A DNA stretch of 6,124 nt from the NCBI GenBank assembly GCA_002168195.1, contig NHBP01000023.1, positions 55,580-61,703 on the forward strand, written 5' to 3'. Below the pieces are notes generated by a model. The model saw nothing but the letters and a program-made list of their open reading frames with translations. It did not search any database and had not been told where the DNA came from. The first letter of the stretch is position 1; every line of letters starts with the position of its first letter. Below are positions 5,616-6,124 of this stretch, piece by piece. The position numbers and the translations under genes were made by a program. This DNA is from Planctomycetaceae bacterium TMED10. Lineage in GTDB: Bacteria > Planctomycetota > Planctomycetia > Pirellulales > UBA7805.

Positions 5616-6124
5616 ACATTCGTCTCTATCGCATCTACAATTTGCTCCAAATCATTGGGCACAACAATCGCCCGATTTGCAAAGTTGGTTTGTTCCACTC
5701 CGCGCGATGCAAGTACCCGCTGAAACATTTCAGCATTGTCCGTATGGTAAGCCACCGTGGCATCGGGATCTTTCAGTAAGTGCCCCGTCAGTACACAAAC
5801 CACTCGATCGCCTGCGGCAATCACACCTTCCTGGCGAAGCTTCTTCACACCAGCAACGCTCGCAGCGCTCGCTGGTTCACAACCGAGACCTCCTGCTCCG
5901 ACTTGAGCTTTGGCATCAAGGATTTCCTGGTCGGTCACCTCCCGAACAACTCCATCACACGTTTCCAATGCCCGCAGACATTTATAAAAGTTGACCGGTT
6001 GATTGATCTCGATTGCGCTGGCAATGGTCGCTGCACGCTGTCCTGTCTCTTCTAATTGTGTGTAATAGCCTTCGACATGATCTGTTTTAGGATCTCCCTC
6101 ATTCCATCGAAGTCCCTGCTCTTC
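5612..6124 (-). CDS. thrC: Threonine synthase, C-terminal part (N-terminus beyond window)
   Basis: The last 170 residues of the PLP enzyme that turns O-phosphohomoserine into threonine are present. The frame is open to the right edge, so the start and the PLP-binding lysine lie outside. Family-like elements in order (counted from the edge) are QRAATIASAIEINQPVNFYK (29-48), GGVVEEVTD-like DGVVREVTDQEILDAK (57-72), the CEPASAAS segment (82-89) and CVLTGHLLKDPDA (110-122), where most relatives read LTGHGLKDP, so Leu116 replaces a Gly. A tail of about 48 residues follows, including AYHTDNAEMF and FANRAIVVPND, longer than in many ThrC proteins; I recall similar tails in planctomycete enzymes but could not check. 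The stop at 5612-5614 sits 56 bases before dapB. Pairing of threonine and diaminopimelate genes suggests an aspartate-family operon. Confidence 0.95.
   Translation of the reverse strand, partial: EEQGLRWNEGDPKTDHVEGYYTQLEETGQRAATIASAIEINQPVNFYKCLRALETCDGVVREVTDQEILDAKAQVGAGGLGCEPASAASVAGVKKLRQEGVIAAGDRVVCVLTGHLLKDPDATVAYHTDNAEMFQRVLASRGVEQTNFANRAIVVPNDLEQIVDAIETNV

Noticed and set aside
1..6124. Mobile element, phage defence or CRISPR content
   Set aside because: No transposase, integrase, nuclease, Cas or repeat-spacer pattern is visible; all genes read as housekeeping or envelope functions.

Overview
The window looks like ordinary chromosomal core sequence from a Gram-negative bacterium, most likely a member of Planctomycetota (Pirellulales-like). 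The reasons are family resemblance recalled from memory: a large lipoprotein alpha/beta hydrolase with QFWCYFYPTG and DADHHSIHRHP motifs, a small C-x2-C / H-x2-C protein of a planctomycete-like type, and a threonine synthase with a distinctive C-terminal tail. A diaminopimelate-pathway gene and a heptose-type isomerase fit a diderm envelope. Base composition is close to half GC and looks even throughout. I see no insertion sequence, phage gene, CRISPR array, tRNA or rRNA.

Layout. Positions 1-2049 (minus strand) hold one continuous open frame of at least 683 codons that runs off the left edge: a secreted, lipid-anchored alpha/beta hydrolase with the full Ser-Asp-His triad set in view. Positions 2050-2316 are a divergent intergenic region with inverted and direct repeats and candidate promoters for both sides. 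Positions 2317-4247 (plus strand) hold two tightly packed genes: an LplT-like major facilitator transporter starting at GTG, and, 5 bases later, a GmhA-type sedoheptulose-7-phosphate isomerase. Positions 4248-4326 are a short convergent gap. Positions 4327-6124 (minus strand) read, in transcription order, threonine synthase (N-terminus off the right edge), dapB, and a 122-residue putative zinc-binding protein of unknown role.

How the genes fit together. thrC and dapB both belong to the aspartate family (threonine branch and lysine/diaminopimelate branch) and probably share a transcript, with the small metal-site protein as a third member. The plus-strand pair suggests an envelope job, since an LplT-like transporter handles lipid-type substrates and GmhA opens the ADP-heptose route for LPS cores or other glycans; this link is inferred from adjacency only. 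The hydrolase is divergent from that pair and may share regulation with it.

I found no convincing new biological system. The items most worth checking are the lipoprotein hydrolase family, the transporter-GmhA pairing, the dyad-rich divergent promoter region, the small zinc-site protein behind dapB, and the structured thrC-dapB spacer.
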